Shown here: positions 1 to 5,004 of the stretch, in pieces | How positions within the stretch are numbered: the first letter of the stretch is position 1 | How the letters are laid out: each line of letters starts with the position of its first letter | From: Rugosibacter sp. | Lineage (GTDB): Bacteria > Pseudomonadota > Gammaproteobacteria > Burkholderiales > Rhodocyclaceae | Assembly: GCA_023257495.1 (NCBI GenBank) | Contig: JALRCC010000224.1 | Span: forward strand, 1 to 5,004 | Direction: 5' to 3' | Length of the DNA stretch: 5,004 nucleotides | Made by a program: the position numbers and the translations under genes | Notes under the pieces: model-generated | The model's database searches: none | The model's input: the letters and a program-made list of their open reading frames with translations, nothing else | Told to the model about the DNA's origin: nothing

Positions 1-44
1 GCAGATTTCGCAGAACTGGTTGCGTTTGTGGCCGCGTTTTCCAT
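1..44 (-). CDS. 5' end of an unidentified gene downstream of efp (partial, runs off the window)
   Basis: A minus-strand ATG at 44-42 opens a frame that stays open to the window edge, giving only 14 residues, MENAATNATSSAKS. It is preceded by a purine-rich AGGGGG (54-49) four bases before the ATG, which is a plausible if slightly close ribosome binding site. The start lies 39 bases after the efp stop on the same strand with no terminator-like hairpin between them, so it would probably be co-transcribed with earP-efp. The visible peptide is rich in Ala, Ser, Thr and Asn and shows no recognisable domain, so no function is proposed. It could also be a chance ORF, because 14 codons are too few to judge coding bias. 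Confidence 0.42.
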   Translation of the reverse strand, partial: MENAATNATSSAKS

Positions 45-48
45 CAAG

Positions 49-54
49 CCCCCT
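49..54 (-). promoter_or_regulatory. Candidate ribosome binding site of the partial left-edge gene
   Basis: On the minus strand AGGGGG is followed by four bases (CTTG) and then ATG. This match to the anti-Shine-Dalgarno sequence is the main reason for calling a gene start at 44. The spacing is at the short end of the usual range. Confidence 0.4.
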
Positions 55-83
55 GTCAGGTCAGCAAAACTTCAGACTAAACG

Positions 84-641
84 TTATTTGACCCGGTTGC
101 GATATTCTGCCGTGCGGGTGTCGATTTCAATCTTGTCGCCAATGTCGACGAACAGTGGCACAGGTAATGTAAAGCCTGTGGTGATTTTAGCGGGCTTCAT
201 GACTTTGCCGGAGGTGTCACCTTTGACGGCGGGTTCGGTATAGACCACTTCGCGCACGACGCTGTTCGGCATCTCGACCGAAATTGCCTTGCCGTCATAG
301 AACACGACTTCCACCGGCATGCCATCTTCAATGTAATTGACAGCATCGCCCATATTTTCGGCTTCGACTTCATACTGGTTGTAATCAGCATCCATGAATA
401 CATACATGGGTTCAGCAAAATACGAGTAAGTACATTCTTTGCGATCGGGCACCACCTGATCGAATTTGTCATCCGCTTTATAGACGGCTTCGGATGCGGC
501 ACCGGTCAGCAGGTTTTTGAACTTGAATTTAACAACCGCCGAGCTACGGCCGGATTTGTTGTATTCAGCCTTTTGTACAACGAGGGGGTCATTGCCGACC
601 ATGATGACATTACCGGCACGGAGTTCTTGAGCGATTTTCAT
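84..641 (-). CDS. efp: Translation elongation factor P, Arg32 type
   Basis: EF-P binds between the ribosomal P and E sites and stimulates peptide-bond formation at polyproline stalls. The product is 185 residues, close to the family norm of about 185-190, and is full length. It begins [15 protein letters not shown], the usual EF-P N-terminus, and ends with the domain III stretch [15 protein letters not shown], including the typical DTR-x-EY-x-RV element. The domain I loop reads [13 protein letters not shown] and carries Arg32 at the tip, where Escherichia coli EF-P has the beta-lysylated Lys34. This marks it as the rhamnosylated subtype, and the EarP gene just upstream agrees. The start at 641 was chosen over an in-frame TTG at 668 because the family begins MKIAQ and because GGAAG lies 7 bases before this ATG. 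It follows earP after 43 bases on the same strand. Confidence 0.97.
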   Translation of the reverse strand: MKIAQELRAGNVIMVGNDPLVVQKAEYNKSGRSSAVVKFKFKNLLTGAASEAVYKADDKFDQVVPDRKECTYSYFAEPMYVFMDADYNQYEVEAENMGDAVNYIEDGMPVEVVFYDGKAISVEMPNSVVREVVYTEPAVKGDTSGKVMKPAKITTGFTLPVPLFVDIGDKIEIDTRTAEYRNRVK

Positions 642-648
642 GAGTTTG

Positions 649-653
649 CTTCC
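649..653 (-). promoter_or_regulatory. Ribosome binding site of efp
   Basis: On the minus strand GGAAG lies 7 bases before the ATG at 641. This decides the start of efp against the upstream TTG at 668. Among the complete genes here it is the clearest Shine-Dalgarno sequence, consistent with high expression of EF-P. Confidence 0.65.
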
Positions 654-673
654 AGCAAGGTGGAACAATAAAA

Positions 674-701
674 AGAATAATTGGCTATTTTAGCCGGTCA
701 A
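674..701 (-). promoter_or_regulatory. Candidate sigma-70 promoter for efp inside the earP 3' end
   Basis: Reading the minus strand, TTGACC (701-696, five of six consensus bases) is followed after 16 bases by TATTCT (679-674, four of six). A transcript would start around 667-665, leaving a leader of roughly 25 bases before the efp ATG. This could let efp be transcribed more strongly than earP, which is sensible because EF-P is abundant and its modifying enzyme is not. The -10 match is imperfect and the region is AT-rich, so a chance match is possible. Confidence 0.35.
683..695. repeat. Short inverted repeat across the earP stop codon
   Basis: GGCTATTTTAGCC forms a perfect 5-bp stem with a 3-base loop. 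It covers the earP stop codon (TAG on the minus strand) and lies within the spacer of the candidate efp promoter. On the minus strand it is followed by the U-rich stretch AATTATTCTTTTTATTG, so it might act as a weak transcription attenuator between earP and efp. The stem is too short to call an efficient terminator. Confidence 0.35.
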
Positions 702-1788
702 TGCAGAACTGTACAAGATTGCGGGCAAGATTCGGTTGTCTGGCGAGCGCAGCAGACCAGCGCTGCGTTACGGCAGTCAAGATGGGCAGCGTCGCGGCGA
801 AGGCAGGCCAGTTGAGCGTGCCTGCGTTATTCCAGGCATGCCAGAAGGTATTCATGGTGGCCATTGCTGACGTATTCACCGTCTCACCAGCGCCGACTTT
901 TTGTATAAAACGCGCAAGAAATGCCTCAAGCTTCACCCGATGCGCATCGTCCGCCTGCGGGTAAATCTGCCAGACAAACGGCTTGCCTGCCCACTGGGCG
1001 CGCACAAAGGAATCCTCGCCGCGGACGAAATTCAGATCGCACATCCAGAGCAGCTCGTCATAACGCACTTGCGGCAGAAACGGCAATGACTGCACGGTGA
1101 GCGCGCCTTGCGTCACCGTTGCCCTATTGCTGCCAGGGAGCAATAACCGGATGGGGTGCTCAGCATGAGCCAAGGCCTGCATCAGTTGCGCGGTGGGGGC
1201 AGTGGGATAGCTGAACAGCGATAGGGTTAGCTCATGCGGCGCTTTTTTGGGCAGGCCGAATTCGCTGCGAAAAGCCGTAGCGTCAAAGGCCAGGCGGCGT
1301 TGATCGTAGTCAGCTTCGCGCAGCAGGCCGCCGCTATGTTCATCAAACCCGGGAAAGAAAAAATGTTTTACCAACGGTAGACGCGGGTGGGGTGAGGGCT
1401 TGCCGTGGAGTTCGCCAATCCAGTTTTCCGCCGAAAGGTATTCGAGGTTGAGCCACACGGGTTTTTTTTCGCGTTGCGCCATGGCGGCAACGTAAGTTGC
1501 AGGCAATTCGCAGGCAAAGGCTTCGATCACGACGTCGGCTGGAGAGTCAATGGATTCATCGGGCGATAGGTCGTCAGGCCAAGGCACGATGGTTACCGGG
1601 CTCTGTGCATGGTCGGGGGCAAGCCAATCGAGTAGCGTTGGTTTGTCAATCCATAGCCGCACCTGCCAGTCATATTCCTCAGCGAGTTGTCGGGCAAGGC
1701 GCCAGCACACACCGGCGTCGCCATAGTTGTCGACAACCACGCAAAAAATGTCACAGTAAATCGGGTGGGGTAATAACTTGTTCGGCAT
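685..1788 (-). CDS. earP: EF-P arginine-32 rhamnosyltransferase EarP
   Basis: EarP (formerly DUF2331, glycosyltransferase family 104) is a cytosolic inverting GT-B enzyme that moves L-rhamnose from dTDP-L-rhamnose onto Arg32 of EF-P. The 367-residue product is about the usual length. It opens with [20 protein letters not shown], whose DN-(Y/F)-GD motif (residues 20-24) carries the catalytic aspartate region; Asp20 has the same number as the proposed general base in the Neisseria enzyme. The C-terminal half has FSYP (192-195) and the signature [21 protein letters not shown] (from 256, split as RGEDSF and [12 protein letters not shown]), the nucleotide-sugar binding region. The substrate gene efp lies immediately downstream and encodes Arg32, which strongly supports the assignment. 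The start at 1788 places Asp20 at its expected position, but only a weak AGGA lies upstream, 11 bases from the ATG. The start is 21 bases from a divergent gene. Confidence 0.95.
   Translation of the reverse strand: MPNKLLPHPIYCDIFCVVVDNYGDAGVCWRLARQLAEEYDWQVRLWIDKPTLLDWLAPDHAQSPVTIVPWPDDLSPDESIDSPADVVIEAFACELPATYVAAMAQREKKPVWLNLEYLSAENWIGELHGKPSPHPRLPLVKHFFFPGFDEHSGGLLREADYDQRRLAFDATAFRSEFGLPKKAPHELTLSLFSYPTAPTAQLMQALAHAEHPIRLLLPGSNRATVTQGALTVQSLPFLPQVRYDELLWMCDLNFVRGEDSFVRAQWAGKPFVWQIYPQADDAHRVKLEAFLARFIQKVGAGETVNTSAMATMNTFWHAWNNAGTLNWPAFAATLPILTAVTQRWSAALARQPNLARNLVQFCIDRLK
879..901. repeat. Copy 1 of an exact 23-bp direct repeat (within earP)
   Basis: The plus-strand sequence beginning CCGTCTCACCAG and ending GCCGACTTTT is identical over 23 bases to 2415-2437. 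Here it lies in earP, read antisense, and encodes part of KVGAGET (about residues 298-303). Matching stops at 878 and 902. The two host genes are unrelated and read the repeat on opposite strands, so protein homology does not explain the identity. Confidence 0.8.
1726..1737. repeat. 12-bp perfect palindrome near the divergent gene starts
   Basis: GTTGTCGACAAC is a perfect palindrome 72 bases upstream of the glycosylase start and inside the 5' end of earP. It could be a dimeric regulator site. It also encodes Val-Val-Asp-Asn of the conserved EarP catalytic motif on the minus strand, so protein conservation alone could produce it. A regulatory role is not supported by anything else visible. Confidence 0.2.
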
Positions 1789-1809
1789 AAGAAGCGGTAT
1801 CCTATCCGA

Positions 1810-2472
1810 ATGAATCCGACCAAAGGAAGTGCAAAGCCGACCGCAGGAAGTGCCACGCCACTTTTACACTGTACCGAATGCCCGCGCCTGGCGAGTTTTC
1901 TGGCCGACATACGCAGCAAGCATCCGGATTATCACGCAAGACCGGTGTTGCCTTTTGGTGACCCGCAGGCGCGCCTGTTGATCGTGGGTCTTGCCCCTGG
2001 CATGCACGGTGCCAACCGCAGCGGCCGACCTTTCACGGGCGACTATGCAGGTATTTTGCTGTATGAAACGCTGCATGCTTTCGGTTTTGCCTCGCAGCCG
2101 GTATCTGTTGCGGCGGACGATGGATTGCAATTGCTCGATTGCCGCATCACCAACGCCGTGAAATGTCTGCCGCCGCAAAACAAGCCGGAAACCGGCGAAA
2201 TCAAAACCTGCAACCGCTGGCTGGCCGATGAACTTGCCGCGCCAAAGGTGCGTGTAATCCTCGCCTTGGGGCTGGTTGCCCACAAAGCTGTCTTGATGGC
2301 CGCCGGGCTCAAGCAGTCGGCCTTTGCCTTTGCCCACGCCGCGCGCCATGCACTGCCCGATGGCCGCGTGCTGATCGACAGTTATCATTGCAGCCGTTAC
2401 AACACGCAAACCCGCCGTCTCACCAGCGCCGACTTTTCGCATGTCTTCCGCCTCATCCGCAACGAGCTTTGA
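1810..2472 (+). CDS. Uracil-DNA glycosylase, family 5 (UdgB)-like, iron-sulfur type
   Basis: The likely role is excision of uracil, and possibly other deaminated bases, from DNA to start base excision repair. The 220-residue product has the family-5 motif A, GLAPGMHGANRSGRPFTGD (about residues 60-78), with Asp78 as the candidate catalytic residue. The C-terminal motif is SYHCSRYNTQTRRL (191-204), with His193 in place of the more usual HPS-x-x-N form. Cys21, Cys24, Cys119 and Cys134 have the arrangement of the four [4Fe-4S] ligands in family 4/5 enzymes. The family-4 motif (GEAPG-x-x-ED) and the UDGX KRRIH loop are absent. ATG 1810 is the only standard start that retains Cys21; an in-frame stop lies upstream at 1774. 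No clear ribosome binding site precedes it. The first 18 residues are a low-complexity leader encoded by a tandem repeat. The 3' end overlaps uvrC by 32 bases, suggesting a shared DNA-repair transcript. Confidence 0.88.
   Translation: MNPTKGSAKPTAGSATPLLHCTECPRLASFLADIRSKHPDYHARPVLPFGDPQARLLIVGLAPGMHGANRSGRPFTGDYAGILLYETLHAFGFASQPVSVAADDGLQLLDCRITNAVKCLPPQNKPETGEIKTCNRWLADELAAPKVRVILALGLVAHKAVLMAAGLKQSAFAFAHAARHALPDGRVLIDSYHCSRYNTQTRRLTSADFSHVFRLIRNEL
1816..1857 (+). repeat. Imperfect 21-bp tandem repeat at the start of the glycosylase gene
   Basis: Two adjacent 21-base units (1816-1836 and 1837-1857) both begin CCGACC and share AGGAAGTGC, with four mismatches. They encode PTKGSAK and PTAGSAT, residues 3-16, a region ahead of the first cluster cysteine. 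The unit is a multiple of three, so copy-number change would keep the frame. This looks like a local duplication in a tolerant N-terminal leader. Confidence 0.8.
2415..2437. repeat. Copy 2 of an exact 23-bp direct repeat (glycosylase 3' end, just before the uvrC start)
   Basis: This stretch is identical over 23 bases to 879-901. Here it is read in the sense direction of the glycosylase gene and encodes RRLTSADF of the C-terminal motif region. It ends three bases before the uvrC ATG at 2441, so it occupies the place of the uvrC ribosome binding region, though it contains no Shine-Dalgarno sequence. Confidence 0.8.
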
Positions 2473-4276
2473 CAGCCGCAACTTTCTCGCCACGCTGACC
2501 GAAGCGCCCGGCGTGTACCGCATGCTCGATGCGGGCGGTGGCGTGCTGTACGTCGGCAAGGCGAAAAACCTCAAGCGCCGCGTGGCGTCGTATTTCCAGA
2601 AGACCGGCCACAGTCCGCGCATTGCGCTGATGCTGCAACAAGTGGCACACATGGAAGTGACGGCGACGCGCTCGGAAGCTGAAGCGCTGATCCTCGAGAA
2701 CACGCTGATCAAGAAGCTCGCTCCGAAATACAACATCCTGTTCCGTGACGACAAGTCGTATCCCTATATCGGGTTGTCGGGCGGCACCTTTCCTCGGCTG
2801 TTTTATCATCGCGGCAGTTTTGATAAAAAATCGCGCTACTTCGGGCCGTTTCCGAATGCGCTGGCCGTGCGTGAAAGTATCGAGCTGGTGCAAAAATCTT
2901 TTCTGCTACGTACGTGTGAAAACGCGGTGTTCGCCCATCGTTCTCGGCCTTGTTTGCTGCATCAGATTCACCGCTGCAAAGCGCCCTGCGTCGGGCTGAT
3001 TTCGGCGGAAGACTACGCGGCGGATGTGCGTCTGGCGGAGTTGTTTTTGCGCGGCAAGCATTCTGAAGTCATCGATAATCTCGGCACGCGCATGAACGAG
3101 GCAGCCGAGCAGCTCAGGTTTGAAGAGGCGGCGCTGCTGCGTGACCAGATCAAATCCCTGCAAGCGGTGCTGCACCGGCAATATGTCAGTTCAACGCGCG
3201 ACACGGATGTTGATATTGTCGTGGCTGTAGTGGAACACGGCGAGCCGTGCGTGAACCTGGCCATGGTGCGTGGCGGCCTGCATATGGGAGATCGCGCCTA
3301 TTTCCCGCAAGCTGCTGGCGGCATCGAAGCGGGCGATGTTCTGGTAGCTTTTTTAGAGCAGCACTATGCCGATAAGCCCGTGCCGACGCGCATCATCCTT
3401 AGCCCCTGGCCATTGGATGAAATGCCAGAGGGGTTGCCGGGTGTGCAAACGGGGTCGCCGAAAAATGAAATGGAGCGCGCTTGGCTGACGATGGCAGAAA
3501 ATAATGCGCGACTTGCGATCACCTCCCACAAGCAGGCCAAAACACGTTCCGGTAGTCGCCTTGTAGCCTTGCAGGAGGCGCTAGGCCTATCTGATCTACC
3601 GCGTCGAATCGAATGTTTCGACATCAGTCACACGATGGGCGAAGGCACTGTTGCTTCGTGCGTGGTGTGCGTTGATGGCGCAATGAAGAAAAGCGACTAT
3701 CGCCGCTTCAATATCAGCGGCATCACCGGTGGCGACGACTACGCCGCGATGCGTCAGGCCTTGACGCGGCGTTATCAAAAAGTGCTGCGCGGCAGCGACC
3801 ACCCAGACGGTGCAGGGGATATGGCGACTGTGCCGGATCTGGTGCTCATCGACGGCGGCAAGGGACAGCATGCCGTGGCGCGGGAAGTGTTTGCCGAGCT
3901 GGGGCTGGATCATTTGCAAAGCGTCGGCGTGGCCAAGGGCGAGGATAGGAAGCCCGGCCTGGAAACCCTGTTTGTGCATGGCCGCAGTCAGCCGCTACAA
4001 TTAGCCATGGACAATGCGGGCTTTCATCTGTTGCAGGAAATTCGTGACGAAGCGCACCGCTTTGCCATCGTTGGTCACCGCGCACGACGCGCCAAGGCGC
4101 GTGGACGCTCGACGCTGGAAGACATCGCTGGCATTGGTCCGGCACGACGCAAAAACCTGCTGGCGCAATTTGGTGGGCTGGATGGTGTGCGTGCGGCTAC
4201 AATCGAAGACTTATGCCGTGTGACTGGCATCTCGCGCCATTTGGCCGAGGCCATTGTTACCCAATTACGCTCATGA
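2441..4276 (+). CDS. uvrC: Excinuclease ABC subunit C (UvrC)
   Basis: UvrC makes the dual 3' and 5' incisions around DNA lesions in nucleotide excision repair after UvrA-UvrB damage recognition. The 611-residue protein is full length. Domains in order: a GIY-YIG nuclease (about 20-100; GVY 24-26, YVG 37-39, Arg46 or Arg47, catalytic-type Glu86); four cysteines C159-x11-C171-x7-C179-x3-C183, matching the [4Fe-4S] spacing of E. coli UvrC; a UVR motif that binds UvrB (about 208-243); an RNase H-like endonuclease domain with Asp394 (ECFDISH), Asp432/Asp433 (GGDDYAAM), Asp471 (LIDGGKG) and His539 (DEAHRFAI); and a C-terminal helix-hairpin-helix DNA-binding pair (about 558-609, IAGIGPARR). ATG 2441 is the only standard start ahead of the GIY motif; it lies inside the preceding gene, with no visible Shine-Dalgarno sequence, which suggests coupled translation. 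The stop overlaps the pgsA start. Confidence 0.98.
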   Translation: MSSASSATSFDSRNFLATLTEAPGVYRMLDAGGGVLYVGKAKNLKRRVASYFQKTGHSPRIALMLQQVAHMEVTATRSEAEALILENTLIKKLAPKYNILFRDDKSYPYIGLSGGTFPRLFYHRGSFDKKSRYFGPFPNALAVRESIELVQKSFLLRTCENAVFAHRSRPCLLHQIHRCKAPCVGLISAEDYAADVRLAELFLRGKHSEVIDNLGTRMNEAAEQLRFEEAALLRDQIKSLQAVLHRQYVSSTRDTDVDIVVAVVEHGEPCVNLAMVRGGLHMGDRAYFPQAAGGIEAGDVLVAFLEQHYADKPVPTRIILSPWPLDEMPEGLPGVQTGSPKNEMERAWLTMAENNARLAITSHKQAKTRSGSRLVALQEALGLSDLPRRIECFDISHTMGEGTVASCVVCVDGAMKKSDYRRFNISGITGGDDYAAMRQALTRRYQKVLRGSDHPDGAGDMATVPDLVLIDGGKGQHAVAREVFAELGLDHLQSVGVAKGEDRKPGLETLFVHGRSQPLQLAMDNAGFHLLQEIRDEAHRFAIVGHRARRAKARGRSTLEDIAGIGPARRKNLLAQFGGLDGVRAATIEDLCRVTGISRHLAEAIVTQLRS

Positions 4277-4836
4277 AATTGAATATTCCGAATGTGCTGA
4301 CCTGGGGCAGGATTTTGCTCATTCCTATTGTCGTCAGCGTTTTTTACCTGCCCCTGACATCGTTTGAGCAGAACTTGATTGCGACAGGCGCGTTCGTTGT
4401 TGCAGCGATTACCGACTGGCTCGATGGATGGTTTGCGCGCAAGCTCAACCAGACTTCTGCCTTTGGTGAGTTTCTTGACCCGGTAGCCGATAAATTGATG
4501 GTGGCTGCCGCCTTGGTGATCCTGGTGCAGCTGGGACGTGCCGATGCTGTACTGGCTTTTGTCATCATCGGGCGCGAGATTGCCATTTCTGCTTTGCGCG
4601 AATGGATGGCGAGGATAGGCGCAGCGAAAAGTGTGGCGGTGTCTTTTGTCGGTAAATTTAAAACTGCAGCGCAAATGACTGCTATCCCGATGTTGTTATG
4701 GCACGCGCCACTAGGCCCGATTGACCTGCAAAAGCTGGGTGGCTGGCTGCTTTGGGCGGCAGCTGTACTGACATTGTGGTCCATGGGCTATTATTTATTC
4801 AAAGCCGGACGAGAGATATCTGCGTTGAAGCATTGA
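4273..4836 (+). CDS. pgsA: CDP-diacylglycerol-glycerol-3-phosphate 3-phosphatidyltransferase
   Basis: This integral inner-membrane enzyme makes phosphatidylglycerophosphate from CDP-diacylglycerol and glycerol 3-phosphate, the committed step to phosphatidylglycerol and cardiolipin. The 187-residue product is close to the E. coli length of about 182. It starts MKLNIPNVLTWGRI, as the family does, and carries the complete CDP-alcohol phosphotransferase motif with Asp48, Asp51-Gly52, Ala55-Arg56, Gly65, Asp69 and Asp73. Hydrophobic segments are visible at about 11-28, 34-48, 75-88, 91-108, 121-133 and 146-166. The start at 4273 overlaps the uvrC stop as ATGA, a typical translational coupling arrangement. 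A longer frame from 4213 was rejected because its extra 20 residues are unlike the family and lie inside uvrC. Proteobacteria commonly place pgsA directly after uvrC. Confidence 0.96.
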   Translation: MKLNIPNVLTWGRILLIPIVVSVFYLPLTSFEQNLIATGAFVVAAITDWLDGWFARKLNQTSAFGEFLDPVADKLMVAAALVILVQLGRADAVLAFVIIGREIAISALREWMARIGAAKSVAVSFVGKFKTAAQMTAIPMLLWHAPLGPIDLQKLGGWLLWAAAVLTLWSMGYYLFKAGREISALKH

Positions 4837-4860
4837 CAGCCAAAACATGAACGCTATAAT
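4833..4860 (+). promoter_or_regulatory. Full-consensus sigma-70 promoter of the tRNA-Gly gene
   Basis: TTGACA (4833-4838) and TATAAT (4855-4860) both match the consensus at all six bases, with a 16-base spacer. The predicted start is about 4866-4868, leaving a leader of only six to eight bases before the tRNA. The -35 box overlaps the pgsA stop codon TGA (4834-4836). The tRNA can therefore be made independently of the repair and lipid genes upstream, though readthrough is also possible because no terminator separates them. Confidence 0.88.
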
Positions 4861-4873
4861 TCGTGCCTGTTTT

Positions 4874-4949
4874 GCGGGAGTAGCTCAGTTGGTAGAGCGC
4901 AACCTTGCCAAGGTTGAGGTCGAGAGTTCGAGACTCTTCTCCCGCTCCA
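4874..4949 (+). tRNA. tRNA-Gly (anticodon GCC)
   Basis: A complete 76-nucleotide cloverleaf with encoded CCA. The acceptor arm is GCGGGAG (4874-4880) with CTCCCGC (4939-4945), discriminator T at 4946 and CCA at 4947-4949. The D stem pairs GCTC (4883-4886) with GAGC (4895-4898). The anticodon stem pairs CAACC with GGTTG around the loop TTGCCAA, whose anticodon GCC is at 4907-4909 and reads GGC and GGU codons. The T arm pairs GAGAG (4922-4926) with CTCTT (4934-4938) around TTCGAGA, with one G-U pair. It follows pgsA by 37 bases, as glyW follows pgsA in E. coli; in E. coli further tRNA genes follow, whereas here a terminator comes at once. Confidence 0.97.
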
Positions 4950-4957
4950 GATTTCAA

Positions 4958-4997
4958 GGAAAGGGAAAACGTTTAAACGTTTTCCCTTTTTAGTTTT
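4958..4997 (+). terminator. Rho-independent terminator after tRNA-Gly
   Basis: A perfect 30-bp palindrome (4960-4989) has half-site AAAGGGAAAACGTTT. It folds into a hairpin of at least 12 base pairs with a small AT-only loop, extended by two G-U pairs, and is followed by a T-rich tail (TTTTTAGTTTT). It begins 8 bases after the tRNA CCA end and so defines the tRNA as a single-gene unit, also ending any readthrough from uvrC-pgsA. The stem is AT-rich apart from GGG/CCC and CG, which is less stable than average, but the symmetry and T tract make the call firm. Confidence 0.88.
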
Positions 4998-5004
4998 ACC
5001 CTGG

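Noticed and set aside
1..243. Plus-strand open frame at the left edge, open from base 1
   Set aside because: It would overlap about 160 bases of the well-supported efp gene on the opposite strand, and its sequence resembles an antisense translation.
642..668. TTG start extending EF-P by nine residues
   Set aside because: EF-P proteins begin MKIAQ-like, the ribosome binding site fits the ATG at 641, and the extension would shift Arg32 from its standard position.
1864..2754. A 296-codon open frame on the minus strand opposite the glycosylase and uvrC
   Set aside because: It lies antisense to two well-supported genes with conserved motifs, and its translation is Arg/Ala-rich without any recognisable domain. 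It is a by-product of codon bias in GC-rich DNA.
4087..4102. Inverted repeat ACGCGCCAAGGCGCGT inside uvrC
   Set aside because: It encodes the basic Arg-Ala-Lys-Ala-Arg stretch conserved in UvrC and has no T tract, so coding constraint explains it.
4213..4272. N-terminal extension of pgsA by 20 residues
   Set aside because: The extra residues lie inside uvrC, are unlike the family, and the start at 4273 gives the standard MKLNIPN-like N-terminus with ATGA coupling.
4075..4674. A 199-codon open frame on the minus strand opposite uvrC and pgsA
   Set aside because: It crosses two real genes antisense, has no domain and no ribosome binding site.
4874..5004. tRNA-Gly as an integration site for a mobile element
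   Set aside because: No integrase gene and no duplicated tRNA 3' end is visible; the window ends soon after the terminator.
1..5004. CRISPR array, insertion sequence, toxin-antitoxin or defence system
   Set aside because: No regularly spaced repeats, transposase, terminal inverted repeats or accessory-gene signatures were found; nearly all bases are taken up by housekeeping genes.

Overview
This 5-kb window looks like ordinary chromosomal housekeeping DNA from a betaproteobacterium. The evidence is a paralogue of elongation factor P with arginine at position 32, next to its dedicated rhamnosyltransferase EarP, a pairing typical of beta- and some gammaproteobacteria. The order uvrC-pgsA-tRNA-Gly is also a classic proteobacterial arrangement. 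Assignment to a lineage such as the Nitrosomonadales would be a guess; no species can be named from this sequence.

Layout. The left block is on the minus strand and reads right to left: earP (1788-685), then efp (641-84), then the first codons of an unidentified gene starting at 44 and running off the left edge. The right block is on the plus strand: a family-5-like uracil-DNA glycosylase (1810-2472), uvrC (2441-4276, overlapping it by 32 bases), and pgsA (4273-4836, overlapping uvrC by the 4 bases ATGA). A tRNA-Gly(GCC) gene follows (4874-4949). It has its own full-consensus sigma-70 promoter, whose -35 box overlaps the pgsA stop codon, and a strong palindromic intrinsic terminator at 4958-4997. 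The two blocks diverge from a gap of only 21 bases (1789-1809), so their promoters must lie inside coding sequence.

How the genes work together. EarP transfers L-rhamnose from dTDP-L-rhamnose to Arg32 of EF-P, which activates EF-P to relieve ribosome stalling at polyproline stretches. The plus-strand unit combines base excision repair of uracil (the glycosylase) with nucleotide excision repair (UvrC), and continues into phosphatidylglycerophosphate synthase for membrane phospholipid synthesis.

No previously undescribed system is evident. The least explained items are an exact 23-bp direct repeat shared by earP (antisense) and the glycosylase gene just before the uvrC start, a 21-bp imperfect tandem repeat at the start of the glycosylase gene, and the tight overlaps and very short divergent gap. 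No stretch longer than about 50 bases lacks an assigned function.
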